The notes below the pieces were generated by a model, which was given only the letters and a program-made list of their open reading frames with translations, did not search any database and was not told the DNA's origin. Positions 8,731 to 15,340 of a stretch of 20,750 nucleotides of DNA are shown one piece after another. Source of the stretch: Alphaproteobacteria bacterium UBA2966 (lineage in GTDB: Bacteria; Pseudomonadota; Alphaproteobacteria; UBA2966); the NCBI GenBank assembly GCA_002348365.1, contig DEBC01000008.1:28822-49571 (forward strand), read 5' to 3'. The position numbers were made by a program, and so were the translations under genes. Each line of letters begins with the position of its first letter. Position 1 is the stretch's first letter.

Positions 8731-9492
8731 ATGGCATCAGACTACGTCACATTGGTAATGAATGGCGAAAGAGCGACGATCACGCTCAACCGACCTGATC
8801 AGCACAACAAGCTCGGCGTCGACGAACTGGCTGCACTGATTTCGGCACTAGAACATGTAGAAAACCAGCCCGGTTGTCGAGTCGTGGTTCTCACCGGGAC
8901 TGGTTCCAAGACGTTTTGTTCCGGATTCGACATCAACCAGATTAACTCTGTGGACTGGACTCAAGATCCGTTTGAACGGGCGGTCAATCGCGTGGAGGGC
9001 CTGTCCCTGCCAACGATCTGCGCTCTGAACGGCAATGTCTACGGTGGAGGCACCGACCTGGCCCTGGCGTGCGACTTCCGAATCGGGGTTGAGAGATCAA
9101 GCCTCCACCTGCCCGCCGCTGAAATTGGAGTGCATTACGGTGTCCGCGGTCTCCGACGTTTTCACACTCGTCTTGGACTTGGCGCCGCGAAGCGCATCCT
9201 ACTGGCGGCGGAACCCCTGGATTGCCACGAGCTGCATCGTCTCGGCTATCTTGACTGGGTGGTGGAAACATCAATGTTGCAGAAACGAACGAATGAGCTG
9301 GCGCAGAGACTTGCGGCACTGGCCCCTCTCGCGGTCCGGGGGATGAAACGTGCTCTCAATCAAATTGCCGACGGGACGCTGGATGAAACGGAGTCAAAAC
9401 GGGCGATTGCAGAATGCTTCGACTCCACAGACATCACCGAAGGCGTCGCCGCGAAAATTCAGAAACGCGCACCCAGGTTTACAGGCCATTAG
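8731..9492 (+). CDS. Enoyl-CoA hydratase/isomerase (crotonase) family protein
   Basis: Crotonase-fold protein of 253 residues, the usual length, which would bind an acyl-CoA thioester. The N-terminal part has ATITLNRPDQHNKLG. The oxyanion-hole regions are GSKTFCSGFDINQI and CALNGNVYGGGTDLALACDF. The first catalytic glutamate of enoyl-CoA hydratase (GGGcEla) is replaced by aspartate (GGGTDLA). When IGVHYGVRGLRRF is aligned to the IGtiPGaGGTQRL block, the second glutamate (PEi) falls on alanine (PAAE). The protein therefore is probably not a standard hydratase; isomerase, hydrolase or other crotonase chemistry is open. The ATG at 8731 directly follows GGGGA with no spacing, so the ribosome site is unusual. 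It diverges from the MBL gene and converges on the response regulator gene. Confidence 0.9.
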   Translation: MASDYVTLVMNGERATITLNRPDQHNKLGVDELAALISALEHVENQPGCRVVVLTGTGSKTFCSGFDINQINSVDWTQDPFERAVNRVEGLSLPTICALNGNVYGGGTDLALACDFRIGVERSSLHLPAAEIGVHYGVRGLRRFHTRLGLGAAKRILLAAEPLDCHELHRLGYLDWVVETSMLQKRTNELAQRLAALAPLAVRGMKRALNQIADGTLDETESKRAIAECFDSTDITEGVAAKIQKRAPRFTGH

Positions 9493-9566
9493 ACCGACCG
9501 CTTACATCCAGCGAAAGCGGCCCGAAGTTCATACTGCTCAAGATGATGACGGAAACACCAAGGGGT

Positions 9567-10253
9567 TTATGTTACGAGCCGGTAGCCGCCGGGTTCCGTA
9601 ACCAGAATCTGAGCCCCGGAGGGATTGCGCTCGATCTTCTGGCGCAGCCGGTAAATGTGGGTCTCGAGCGTGTGAGTCGTCACGCCGGTATTGTATCCCC
9701 ATACCTCTGACAACAGCGTGTCTCGCGAGACAACCTTCGAGCCCGCCCGGTAGAGATACTTCAGGATTGCAGTTTCTTTCTCGGTGAGACGCACCTTCTG
9801 CCCATCCTCCTCTTCCGTGAGAAGCTTTGCGCTCGGTCGAAATACGTAGGGCCCGATATTGAATACCGCGTCCTCGCTCTGCTCATGCTGACGGAGCTGC
9901 GCCCTCATCCGGGCTACCAGGACACCCATCTTGAACGGTTTGGTGATGTAATCGTTGACGCCGGACTCCAGTCCAAGGATCGTATCCGCATCCGAATCAG
10001 CGCCTGTCAACATTATGATAGGGCATTTCACGCCAGCGCGGCGCATCATGCGGCTGACCTCGCGCCCATCAAGGTCGGGAAGTCCGATGTCGAGCAGAAC
10101 AAGATCGTAGTGCTCGCCTTTGACTTCTTCGAGCGCTTCGCTGCCGCTCGACGCAGACGTGGTCTGGAATTCCTCATGCATGTCGAGCTGTTCAGACAGC
10201 GACTCGCGAAGAGTGTCGTCATCCTCAACAAGAAGTACTCTTTTTGCTGTCAT
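9567..10253 (-). CDS. OmpR/PhoB-family response regulator, no partner kinase nearby
   Basis: Two-component transcription factor of 228 residues. The receiver domain (about 4-118) has the acidic pair in LLVEDDDTL (D11/D12), phospho-acceptor D55 in LVLLDIGLPDLDG, T83 in IIMLTG and K105 in ITKPF, all intact. The winged-helix DNA-binding domain (about 130-228) shows LTEKETAILKYLYR, the SEVWGYN turn, the recognition helix TLETHIYRLRQKI and the terminal wing GGYRLVT. The ATG at 10253 is preceded by AGG and 6 nt. No histidine kinase is in the window, so the signal is unknown. It follows the esterase gene on the same strand after 85 bp, with a promoter candidate in that gap, and is convergent with the crotonase gene. 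Confidence 0.95.
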   Translation of the reverse strand: MTAKRVLLVEDDDTLRESLSEQLDMHEEFQTTSASSGSEALEEVKGEHYDLVLLDIGLPDLDGREVSRMMRRAGVKCPIIMLTGADSDADTILGLESGVNDYITKPFKMGVLVARMRAQLRQHEQSEDAVFNIGPYVFRPSAKLLTEEEDGQKVRLTEKETAILKYLYRAGSKVVSRDTLLSEVWGYNTGVTTHTLETHIYRLRQKIERNPSGAQILVTEPGGYRLVT

Positions 10254-10259
10254 TTAAGA

Positions 10260-10289
10260 CCTATCGCCTCACATCAGTTTGGCCGTCAA
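10260..10289 (-). promoter_or_regulatory. Candidate promoter of the response regulator gene
   Basis: On the minus strand TTGACG (10289-10284) and GATAGG (10265-10260) are 18 bp apart. The -10 match is weak (3 of 6). The ATG at 10253 follows the -10 by 6 nt, so a transcript from here would be nearly leaderless. Confidence 0.33.
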
Positions 10290-10338
10290 GCATGCTACAC
10301 AACCCGACAACCTCCGCGAATATGCTTGGGTCACCGAG

Positions 10339-11223
10339 TCATTCTGCGTTCTGGCGTCTCTCAACCTGCTGCTTGATTGCGGCGGTGATCTCTCCGTTGG
10401 GACCTCTGAACTCATCCATGACAGATATATGGTGATGATCGGGAATGACCATGAGTTTGGTGTCGATTCCTTTGCCGATGCAGGCACTGGCGAAGTCATT
10501 GGATTGCCGAATAAACTCTGATGATTCTTCGGAACCGACCATGACGACCAGTGAAACCTGATCTGAGGGCAAGTTTTGCATGGGGCTCTCACGGCGTTCC
10601 GTGATACGATCCAGGCCAAGTGTTTCATTCAAAAAACTCAGGCGGATCGGCTCCAGGTCAAACACCCCTCCGATCGTCACACCACTGGTAACGATATTGA
10701 TCGGCAGTCTCTGATCGAAGGTTGGCCAGTCGGTCGCCAGAGACATGGCAACCAGGTGAGCGCCCGCCGAATGCCCGGACGCAGAGAGGCACTGGGGATC
10801 GCCCCCGAACGTTCCGGCGTTGAACCACAACCACGACATGGCTGAGCGAACTTGTCTGACAATCTCGGAAATCAAGACTTCGGGACACAAGGCATATTCG
10901 ATTACGGCAACAATGATGCCGCTGTCGGTCAGACCGTCGGCAACGTACGAGAAGTTCTCCTTGGCTTGCGCATACCAGTATCCGCCGTGAACAAACGCAT
11001 GAATTGGCGCGCTGCGGAGGCTTAAGGAATCGCCAGGAAAGAACAGATCCAGTCGCTGGCGAGGATGATCGCCATAAGCGATGTCCAGCCGGCAATTTGC
11101 ATGTGACCGATAACGCTCGCTGTCGGCCGCCCACCGTGCAACATAGGCTTCGTGATCGGGGATCCGGGCCAGATTGTTGTACTGCTCGTCGAGCTGAGCC
11201 TGACTGAAGTCCCGGTATATCAA
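10339..11223 (-). CDS. Alpha/beta hydrolase, arylformamidase-like esterase
   Basis: Serine hydrolase of about 294 residues related to the animal-type kynurenine formamidase/carboxylesterase group, which is unrelated to the metal-dependent bacterial KynB. The opening IYRDFSQAQLDEQYNN is characteristic of that group. The oxyanion HGGYW motif is at about residues 79-83 and the nucleophile serine lies in GHSAGAH (about S152). The acid is probably in VGSEESSEFIRQS (E232/E233), and the histidine in PDHHHISVMDEF (263-265). No signal peptide is seen. I chose TTG at 11223 because AAAGGA lies 6 nt upstream and the family begins there; an in-frame ATG at 11286 would add 21 unrelated residues and run into the ribA promoter area. 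No tryptophan catabolism gene is adjacent, so the formamidase substrate is unproven; a general ester or amide hydrolase is possible. Confidence 0.88.
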   Translation of the reverse strand: MIYRDFSQAQLDEQYNNLARIPDHEAYVARWAADSERYRSHANCRLDIAYGDHPRQRLDLFFPGDSLSLRSAPIHAFVHGGYWYAQAKENFSYVADGLTDSGIIVAVIEYALCPEVLISEIVRQVRSAMSWLWFNAGTFGGDPQCLSASGHSAGAHLVAMSLATDWPTFDQRLPINIVTSGVTIGGVFDLEPIRLSFLNETLGLDRITERRESPMQNLPSDQVSLVVMVGSEESSEFIRQSNDFASACIGKGIDTKLMVIPDHHHISVMDEFRGPNGEITAAIKQQVERRQNAE

Positions 11224-11306
11224 TCGCCGTCCTTTCGCGGACAAGATCGCGTACTCCACCCGTTGCCGACCGCACCGGGGCCCCATGTGTTCCCAGGCGA
11301 ATCAGC

Positions 11307-11312
11307 TATACT
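11307..11312 (+). promoter_or_regulatory. Candidate -10 box directly before ribA
   Basis: TATACT matches the -10 consensus at 5 of 6 positions and ends 8 nt before the ATG at 11321. No good -35 and no Shine-Dalgarno sequence are visible between it and the start, so transcription would begin at or next to the start codon. Confidence 0.38.
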
Positions 11313-11320
11313 CCGCCCGC

Positions 11321-12493
11321 ATGAAAGACCGCAACGACATTCCCGGCCAGCGCCATGACGGACTGACCGCGCCGGACTATCACGAAATCGGCCGATCGAT
11401 ACGGTCCGTTGACCGAGCGATATCAGATCTACGTCGTGGATTGCCAGTAGTTGTGGCAGCCGGCGGTTTTGAGTATGTCGTTGCCGTTCCAGCGGAGCAG
11501 GTGACCAAGGACACGGCGGATTTTCTTTCGGAGATCGGTGATGTGCCTCCAGTCATGGTAATCACCGCTGAACGCGCCGCAGTTCTTCATATCCCGCCGA
11601 GTGGTGCGGCGGTCACGGCACTGCAAATTGAGAACCGTCTGGATCCAGCAGCAATCCGAGAGTTGGCGGATCCAACCGCGGATCTTGATCACCCCTTGCG
11701 TGGTCCCTTTTCGGTCATGGAAGCCCCTCCTTCGCAAGCGTCTTCCGCGGCCGTAGAGCTTTGCAAGCTCGCCAAGCTCTTGCCGGCTGTGGTGACCGCC
11801 ACGGTTCGAAACGTGGAGAATCAGCATGCGGGAGACTTCGCGATCTCTCACGATATGATGCTGGTTTCAGTCGAGAGCATCCTCACGTATCAGACCGACA
11901 CCTCGGACACATTGGTTCGTGTGACCTCCGCACGCGTGCCATTGGCCGGATCGGAGTTGGCTGAGATTGTTGCCTTCAGACCCCGCGACGGCGGCATAGA
12001 ACACCTCGCAATCATCATTGGTGAACCGAGTCGTCGCTCTGCGGTCTTAACGCGGTTGCACTCTGAATGCTTTACCGGTGACTTACTCGAATCGCTGCGT
12101 TGTGACTGCGGCACCCAGTTGCGTGCAGCAGTTGACTTACTGACCAAGGAGGGTGGCGGCGTATTACTGTATTTGGCGCAGGAGGGGCGCGGCATCGGGT
12201 TGATCAATAAACTTCGCGCCTACCGCCTTCAGGATCAGGGATTTGATACCTATGATGCCAATGAACGATTGGGCTTCGAGGCGGATGAAAGAATTTTTGA
12301 GCCTGCGGCCCAGATGCTGCAATTGCTCGGTATTTCCCGGGTTCGACTGCTAACCAACAACCCAAAGAAGGTAGCCGGCCTGGTTCAGTGCGGAATCGAC
12401 GTCGCCGAACGGGTGCCACACGCTTTCCCCGCCAACCCACACAACGCTCACTATCTGGATGCCAAGTCCAAGCGGGCCGGTCACGAATTCTGA
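11321..12493 (+). CDS. ribA: GTP cyclohydrolase II with decayed RibB-like N-terminal domain
   Basis: First committed enzyme of riboflavin synthesis: GTP to 2,5-diamino-6-ribosylamino-pyrimidinone phosphate, formate and pyrophosphate. The C-terminal half is canonical. It has zinc cysteines C250, C261 and C263 in HSECFTGDLLESLRCDCG, then YLAQEGRGIGLINKLRAY, YDANERLGFEADER and LLTNNPKKVAGL. The N-terminal 190 residues resemble the RibB (DHBP synthase) partner of bifunctional RibBA, but where RibB has its acidic DxxxRExEGD loop this protein has VVVAAGGFEYVVAVPAEQV. DHBP synthase activity is therefore unlikely, and a separate ribB should exist elsewhere. I chose the ATG at 11321 over the one at 11285 because the -10-like TATACT lies between them. 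It is transcribed away from the esterase gene. Confidence 0.95.
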   Translation: MKDRNDIPGQRHDGLTAPDYHEIGRSIRSVDRAISDLRRGLPVVVAAGGFEYVVAVPAEQVTKDTADFLSEIGDVPPVMVITAERAAVLHIPPSGAAVTALQIENRLDPAAIRELADPTADLDHPLRGPFSVMEAPPSQASSAAVELCKLAKLLPAVVTATVRNVENQHAGDFAISHDMMLVSVESILTYQTDTSDTLVRVTSARVPLAGSELAEIVAFRPRDGGIEHLAIIIGEPSRRSAVLTRLHSECFTGDLLESLRCDCGTQLRAAVDLLTKEGGGVLLYLAQEGRGIGLINKLRAYRLQDQGFDTYDANERLGFEADERIFEPAAQMLQLLGISRVRLLTNNPKKVAGLVQCGIDVAERVPHAFPANPHNAHYLDAKSKRAGHEF

Positions 12494-12536
12494 TCTTCGA
12501 CTGGAAACACATGTATTGGGGGGAAGTAGGCAGTTG

Positions 12537-12567
12537 TTGCCGGATCGGCAGGACCTTCACCTATTAT
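12537..12567 (+). promoter_or_regulatory. Hairpin and candidate promoter downstream of ribA
   Basis: The 108-bp gap after ribA holds a short perfect hairpin TGCCG-GAT-CGGCA with no T-run after it. It also holds a possible promoter: TTGCCG (4 of 6 to the -35) and TATTAT at 12562-12567 (5 of 6 to the -10), spaced by 19 bp. It could drive the broken gene that follows. Both readings use the same bases and both are weak. Confidence 0.3.
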
Positions 12568-12601
12568 GTCCGCCTAACCTATTGATAATAAAAGAGTCAG
12601 G

Positions 12602-13348
12602 TTGGCTCGGGGATTGCTTGTATCAACGAGGATCAATCATTTCTGCGTCAACGCTGTGGCCATCACACCTACTGCACCCACACCGGATCGGAACTACGGG
12701 TTCGACAAGTTCGAGACACCTGTCGGCTCCGTCAATCTGTCAGGCGAACAGGGTCACCAGTTTTGGGGAGAGGATGGATTCTCCTTTGCCGATCTCATTG
12801 ATCTGGTAAATCCACTGCAACCCATCCCGGGCGTTGCAACGATCTATCGCGAGATTACCGGGGATGAAATTGCACCCGGCGCCAGAATGTTTGGCGGGAC
12901 TCTGTTGGGGGGCATCCCGGGAGTGGTGTAGGATGTGGGAGAGCATGTCGCCGCGTTGTTCTCCAACGGCGATTCCGTGGATGGTGACAACACACCGCCA
13001 TCACCTATGTTCGCCGGCACTGATGACAGCTCCCTCACGGATCAACCCCTTCAAACCGACGAGCTGAATACCGCGCCGGCGACCGCGGCGTCCGGAACTG
13101 AACTCGCTCAGACTCCGACTGTGAGAAACCTGCTCGACAGCGGCTGGCTCAAGAGAGAAAACTACTCACCCTTCAGCAGCGTGAACGCAGCACTTGATCC
13201 TGCCGATTTGACACAGCTACCCGGCGTGGGCGAATTACAGGCTATCACGCAGAGTGGTGTCGACGTCGCCGCTGTGTTGAAGCTCTATGAGACATGCCAG
13301 CAACGGGCCAAACTCGCAGACGAGGCTCAATCCAGCACAAGCAAATAG
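12602..13348 (+). pseudogene. Small conserved-looking protein gene split by an in-frame TAG
   Basis: Two pieces in the same frame (12602-12931 and 12935-13348) are separated only by TAG at 12929-12931. The first piece contains FADLIDLVNPLQPIPGVATI, then YREITGDEIAPGARMFGGTL and ends LLGGIPGVV. The second opens DVGEHVAALFSNGD and is otherwise rich in Thr, Ser, Ala and Asp. I recall hypothetical proteins of alphaproteobacteria with an NPLQHIP..TIYR..TGDEI..AR block followed by DIGEHV, which fits one reading frame across the stop; this is from memory and unchecked. No function is known. The start is uncertain: TTG 12602, TTG 12614 and GTG 12656 are all possible and none has a convincing ribosome site. 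TAG ends other genes here, so recoding is unlikely. A GTG at 12935 could restart translation 3 nt after the stop. Confidence 0.62.
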
Positions 13349-13432
13349 CCTCGGCGCTGCCGCAGCACACCTCCCATCGGACCACTCAAATAAATCTGCC
13401 CTCGTACGGGGCCCGGCACTGTTCGCGACGTG

Positions 13433-13438
13433 TAAACT
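13433..13438 (+). promoter_or_regulatory. Candidate -10 box directly before the L,D-transpeptidase gene
   Basis: TAAACT (preceded by TG) ends 7 nt before the ATG at 13446, with no Shine-Dalgarno sequence between and no clear -35. A transcript from it would start at or beside the ATG, as proposed for ribA. Confidence 0.3.
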
Positions 13439-13445
13439 GTCCCTC

Positions 13446-13946
13446 ATGTCACAAATTGAAGTGAGCGGTGGCGGCGTCCTGACGTTCAGGGGAGTGACGT
13501 ACACATGCGCCCTGGGTCGCAGCGGTGTCACAACTGACAAACACGAGGGTGATGGCGCGACGCCGGCGGGTGAATTTCCACTACGGCAGGTGCTCTACCG
13601 TCCCGATCGACTAGATAAACCCCGAACCGCGCTTCCCGTCCGAAGCCTCCGAGAAGAGGATGGATGGTGCGACGACCCCATGGACGAACGCTACAATCAG
13701 CACGTTACCTTACCGTATTCAGCCAAATCCGAGGAGTTGTGGCGGGAAGACTGCCTGTACGACATCATCACGGTAATCGGTTTTAACGATCTGCCACCGA
13801 TCCCAGGCCGCGGCAGTGCCATTTTCCTTCATGTCGCCGCCGAAAATCTTGGTCCGACTCAAGGGTGCGTGGCGTTAGCGATCGACGATCTATTGGAGGT
13901 CCTGCACGACTGCACGAGCGACACCCGGATCAATATTCGCGGGTAA
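13446..13946 (+). CDS. L,D-transpeptidase (YkuD) catalytic-domain protein without signal peptide
   Basis: Stand-alone YkuD-type domain of 166 residues, the fold used to make 3-3 peptidoglycan cross-links or attach proteins to peptidoglycan. Family marks are CALGRSGVTTDKHEGDGATP (21-40), GEFPLRQVLYRPDRL, and the catalytic block with H129 (FLHVAAENLGPTQGCVAL) and nucleophile C141. There is no signal peptide or membrane helix, unusual for an enzyme whose substrate is periplasmic; related short proteins of this sort are common in alphaproteobacteria. The frame is open upstream to 13287, but the ATG at 13446 is preferred because family similarity begins there and the longer version would overlap the broken gene. 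It is convergent with the yggS-type gene, 27 bp away. Confidence 0.88.
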   Translation: MSQIEVSGGGVLTFRGVTYTCALGRSGVTTDKHEGDGATPAGEFPLRQVLYRPDRLDKPRTALPVRSLREEDGWCDDPMDERYNQHVTLPYSAKSEELWREDCLYDIITVIGFNDLPPIPGRGSAIFLHVAAENLGPTQGCVALAIDDLLEVLHDCTSDTRINIRG

Positions 13947-13973
13947 ACACCAGAAAGTCGTCCGCTTCCCGAG

Positions 13974-14684
13974 TCAGCGCTGACGAGGTCCAAAAATTGC
14001 CGTCCCCACCCGGACGTGTGTCGCACCAAACGCAATTGCGACTTCGTAGTCGCCACTCATGCCCATGCTGACCGCCGACAATCCATTCCGTTCACCGATC
14101 ATTGCCAGGAGCGCGAAATATGGCGAGGGTTCCCGCCCGATCGGTGGGATGCACATGACTCCGCGTATGGGAAGCTGGAACTGGTCCCGGCATTCCTTGA
14201 TGAAGGCGTCTGCCTCTCTCGGCAATATCCCTGATTTTTGTGGCTCTTCGCCGACATTCACCTCAACAAAGCACTCACGACGCCGGTCGCTTCTGGTCAT
14301 TTCCTCCGCCAGGACTCGTGCCAACTTAGGCCGGTCAACGGTCTGAATCACATCGAAATGGGCGATGGCGGTTTTCACCTTGTTGGTCTGCAGCGGACCA
14401 ATGAGGTGGAGTTCGAGAGTGTCATAGACCTCCCGCAATTCCGGCCATTTGGCCGCGGCTTCCTGGATACGATTCTCTCCGAATACACGATGACCCGCAT
14501 CGAGGGCCGGTCTAATTCGTGAGGCATCATGAGTCTTGGAAACCGCAATCAGACTCACACCTTCGCTGCCTTGGGCGGACTGTCTTGCGGCCAAGTCAAC
14601 ACGGTTTCGTACCGCTTGAAGATTGGCCGCAACGTCAATCGTATGTGATTCGTCAGCCGCTAATTGCGGAGTTTCAACACTCAT
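13974..14684 (-). CDS. yggS: YggS/PROSC-family pyridoxal-phosphate homeostasis protein
   Basis: Cytosolic PLP-binding protein that buffers vitamin B6 and affects amino- and keto-acid balance; it has no established enzymatic reaction. The PLP lysine is K50 in LIAVSKTHDA. Other family blocks are FGENRIQEAAAKW, LHLIGPLQTNKVKTAI, VNVGEEPQKSGI, GVMCIPPIG, and the phosphate-binding end MGMSGDYEVAI plus THVRVGTAIFGPR. At 236 residues it has a normal length with a slightly long N-terminus (about 20 residues before NLQAVRNRV), so an internal start is possible; no ribosome site stands out before the ATG at 14684. It diverges from the thiE-like gene with only 32 bp between start codons, so their promoters must overlap. 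Confidence 0.95.
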   Translation of the reverse strand: MSVETPQLAADESHTIDVAANLQAVRNRVDLAARQSAQGSEGVSLIAVSKTHDASRIRPALDAGHRVFGENRIQEAAAKWPELREVYDTLELHLIGPLQTNKVKTAIAHFDVIQTVDRPKLARVLAEEMTRSDRRRECFVEVNVGEEPQKSGILPREADAFIKECRDQFQLPIRGVMCIPPIGREPSPYFALLAMIGERNGLSAVSMGMSGDYEVAIAFGATHVRVGTAIFGPRQR

Positions 14685-14716
14685 GGCACTGTCGCGGAAA
14701 ATTTTTGTCTCTTTCC

Positions 14717-15340
14717 ATGACCCTATCAGACCTCGCTAACAGCCTCAATTCACGGCACCCTGCCGGGCACCTCTATCCGCCCCTGCTACTGCTCACCGAC
14801 GAGAAGCGTTTAGCCGACCCGCTTCCGGCTGCGGCCCGTTTACCCCATGGGTCCGGCGTTATCCTCCGGCACTACAACGATCCTAATCGGGCTCAATTGG
14901 CCAAGGAGTTGTCGATGTTATGCCGCCGACGTGGTCTTCGGTTGCTGATTGCTGGTGACGGACCGATGGCCATGCGTGTAGCAGCGCACGGCGTCCACTT
15001 TCCCGAAGCACGAATCATGGAAGCGACGTCGTGGCGGCAGCGGTGCCCCTGCTGGCTCATCACAACCGCAGCGCACACCTGGAAAAGCCTCGTCCTGGCG
15101 GCGCGCGCTGGATCGGATGCTGCGCTGCTGGGCTCAGTATTTCCCACGGAGAGCCATCCGAATGCTGCAACAATCGGGCCCGTACGGTTTACTTCGTGGG
15201 TCACGGGAGTGCAGCGTCTACAAAGGGGATACCCGGTCTACGCGCTGGGAGGCGTGACAGCAGAAAGCGGAAAACGTCTATCGAATTCCGGCGCAATCGG
15301 TATCGCCGGCATTTCTGGAATTACCCGCGCTAGGAACTAG
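14717..15340 (+). CDS. Thiamine-phosphate synthase family protein (ThiE/TenI fold)
   Basis: TIM-barrel protein of 207 residues related to ThiE (joins HMP-PP and thiazole phosphate) and TenI (thiazole tautomerase). Visible blocks are PLLLLTDEKRL, GVILRHY, LRLLIAGDGPMAMRVAAHGV, the phosphate loop LLGSVFPTESHPNAATIGP, and YALGGVTAESGKRL followed by GAIGIAGIS. Residues expected in active ThiE are altered: the QxRxK strand reads ILRHY, and the IND motif that helps bind HMP-PP/metal reads AGD. Activity as true ThiE is therefore uncertain, and I give no symbol. The ATG at 14717 has no ribosome site; the frame runs open upstream to 14519, but that part overlaps yggS. The end overlaps the stop of the convergent APS-kinase gene by 11 bp. 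Confidence 0.82.
   Translation: MTLSDLANSLNSRHPAGHLYPPLLLLTDEKRLADPLPAAARLPHGSGVILRHYNDPNRAQLAKELSMLCRRRGLRLLIAGDGPMAMRVAAHGVHFPEARIMEATSWRQRCPCWLITTAAHTWKSLVLAARAGSDAALLGSVFPTESHPNAATIGPVRFTSWVTGVQRLQRGYPVYALGGVTAESGKRLSNSGAIGIAGISGITRARN

Noticed and set aside
9498..9520. CCGCTT ... AAGCGG inverted repeat between the crotonase and response regulator genes, possible bidirectional terminator
   Set aside because: Six-bp stem with an 11-nt loop and no T-run on either strand; too weak to call.
11276..11283. GGGGCCCC palindrome near the ribA start
   Set aside because: An 8-bp self-complementary GC run is expected by chance in this base composition and has no further symmetry.
12929..12931. TAG as a recoded (pyrrolysine-like or suppressed) codon
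   Set aside because: TAG serves as the normal stop of several genes in this window and no downstream signal for recoding is visible.
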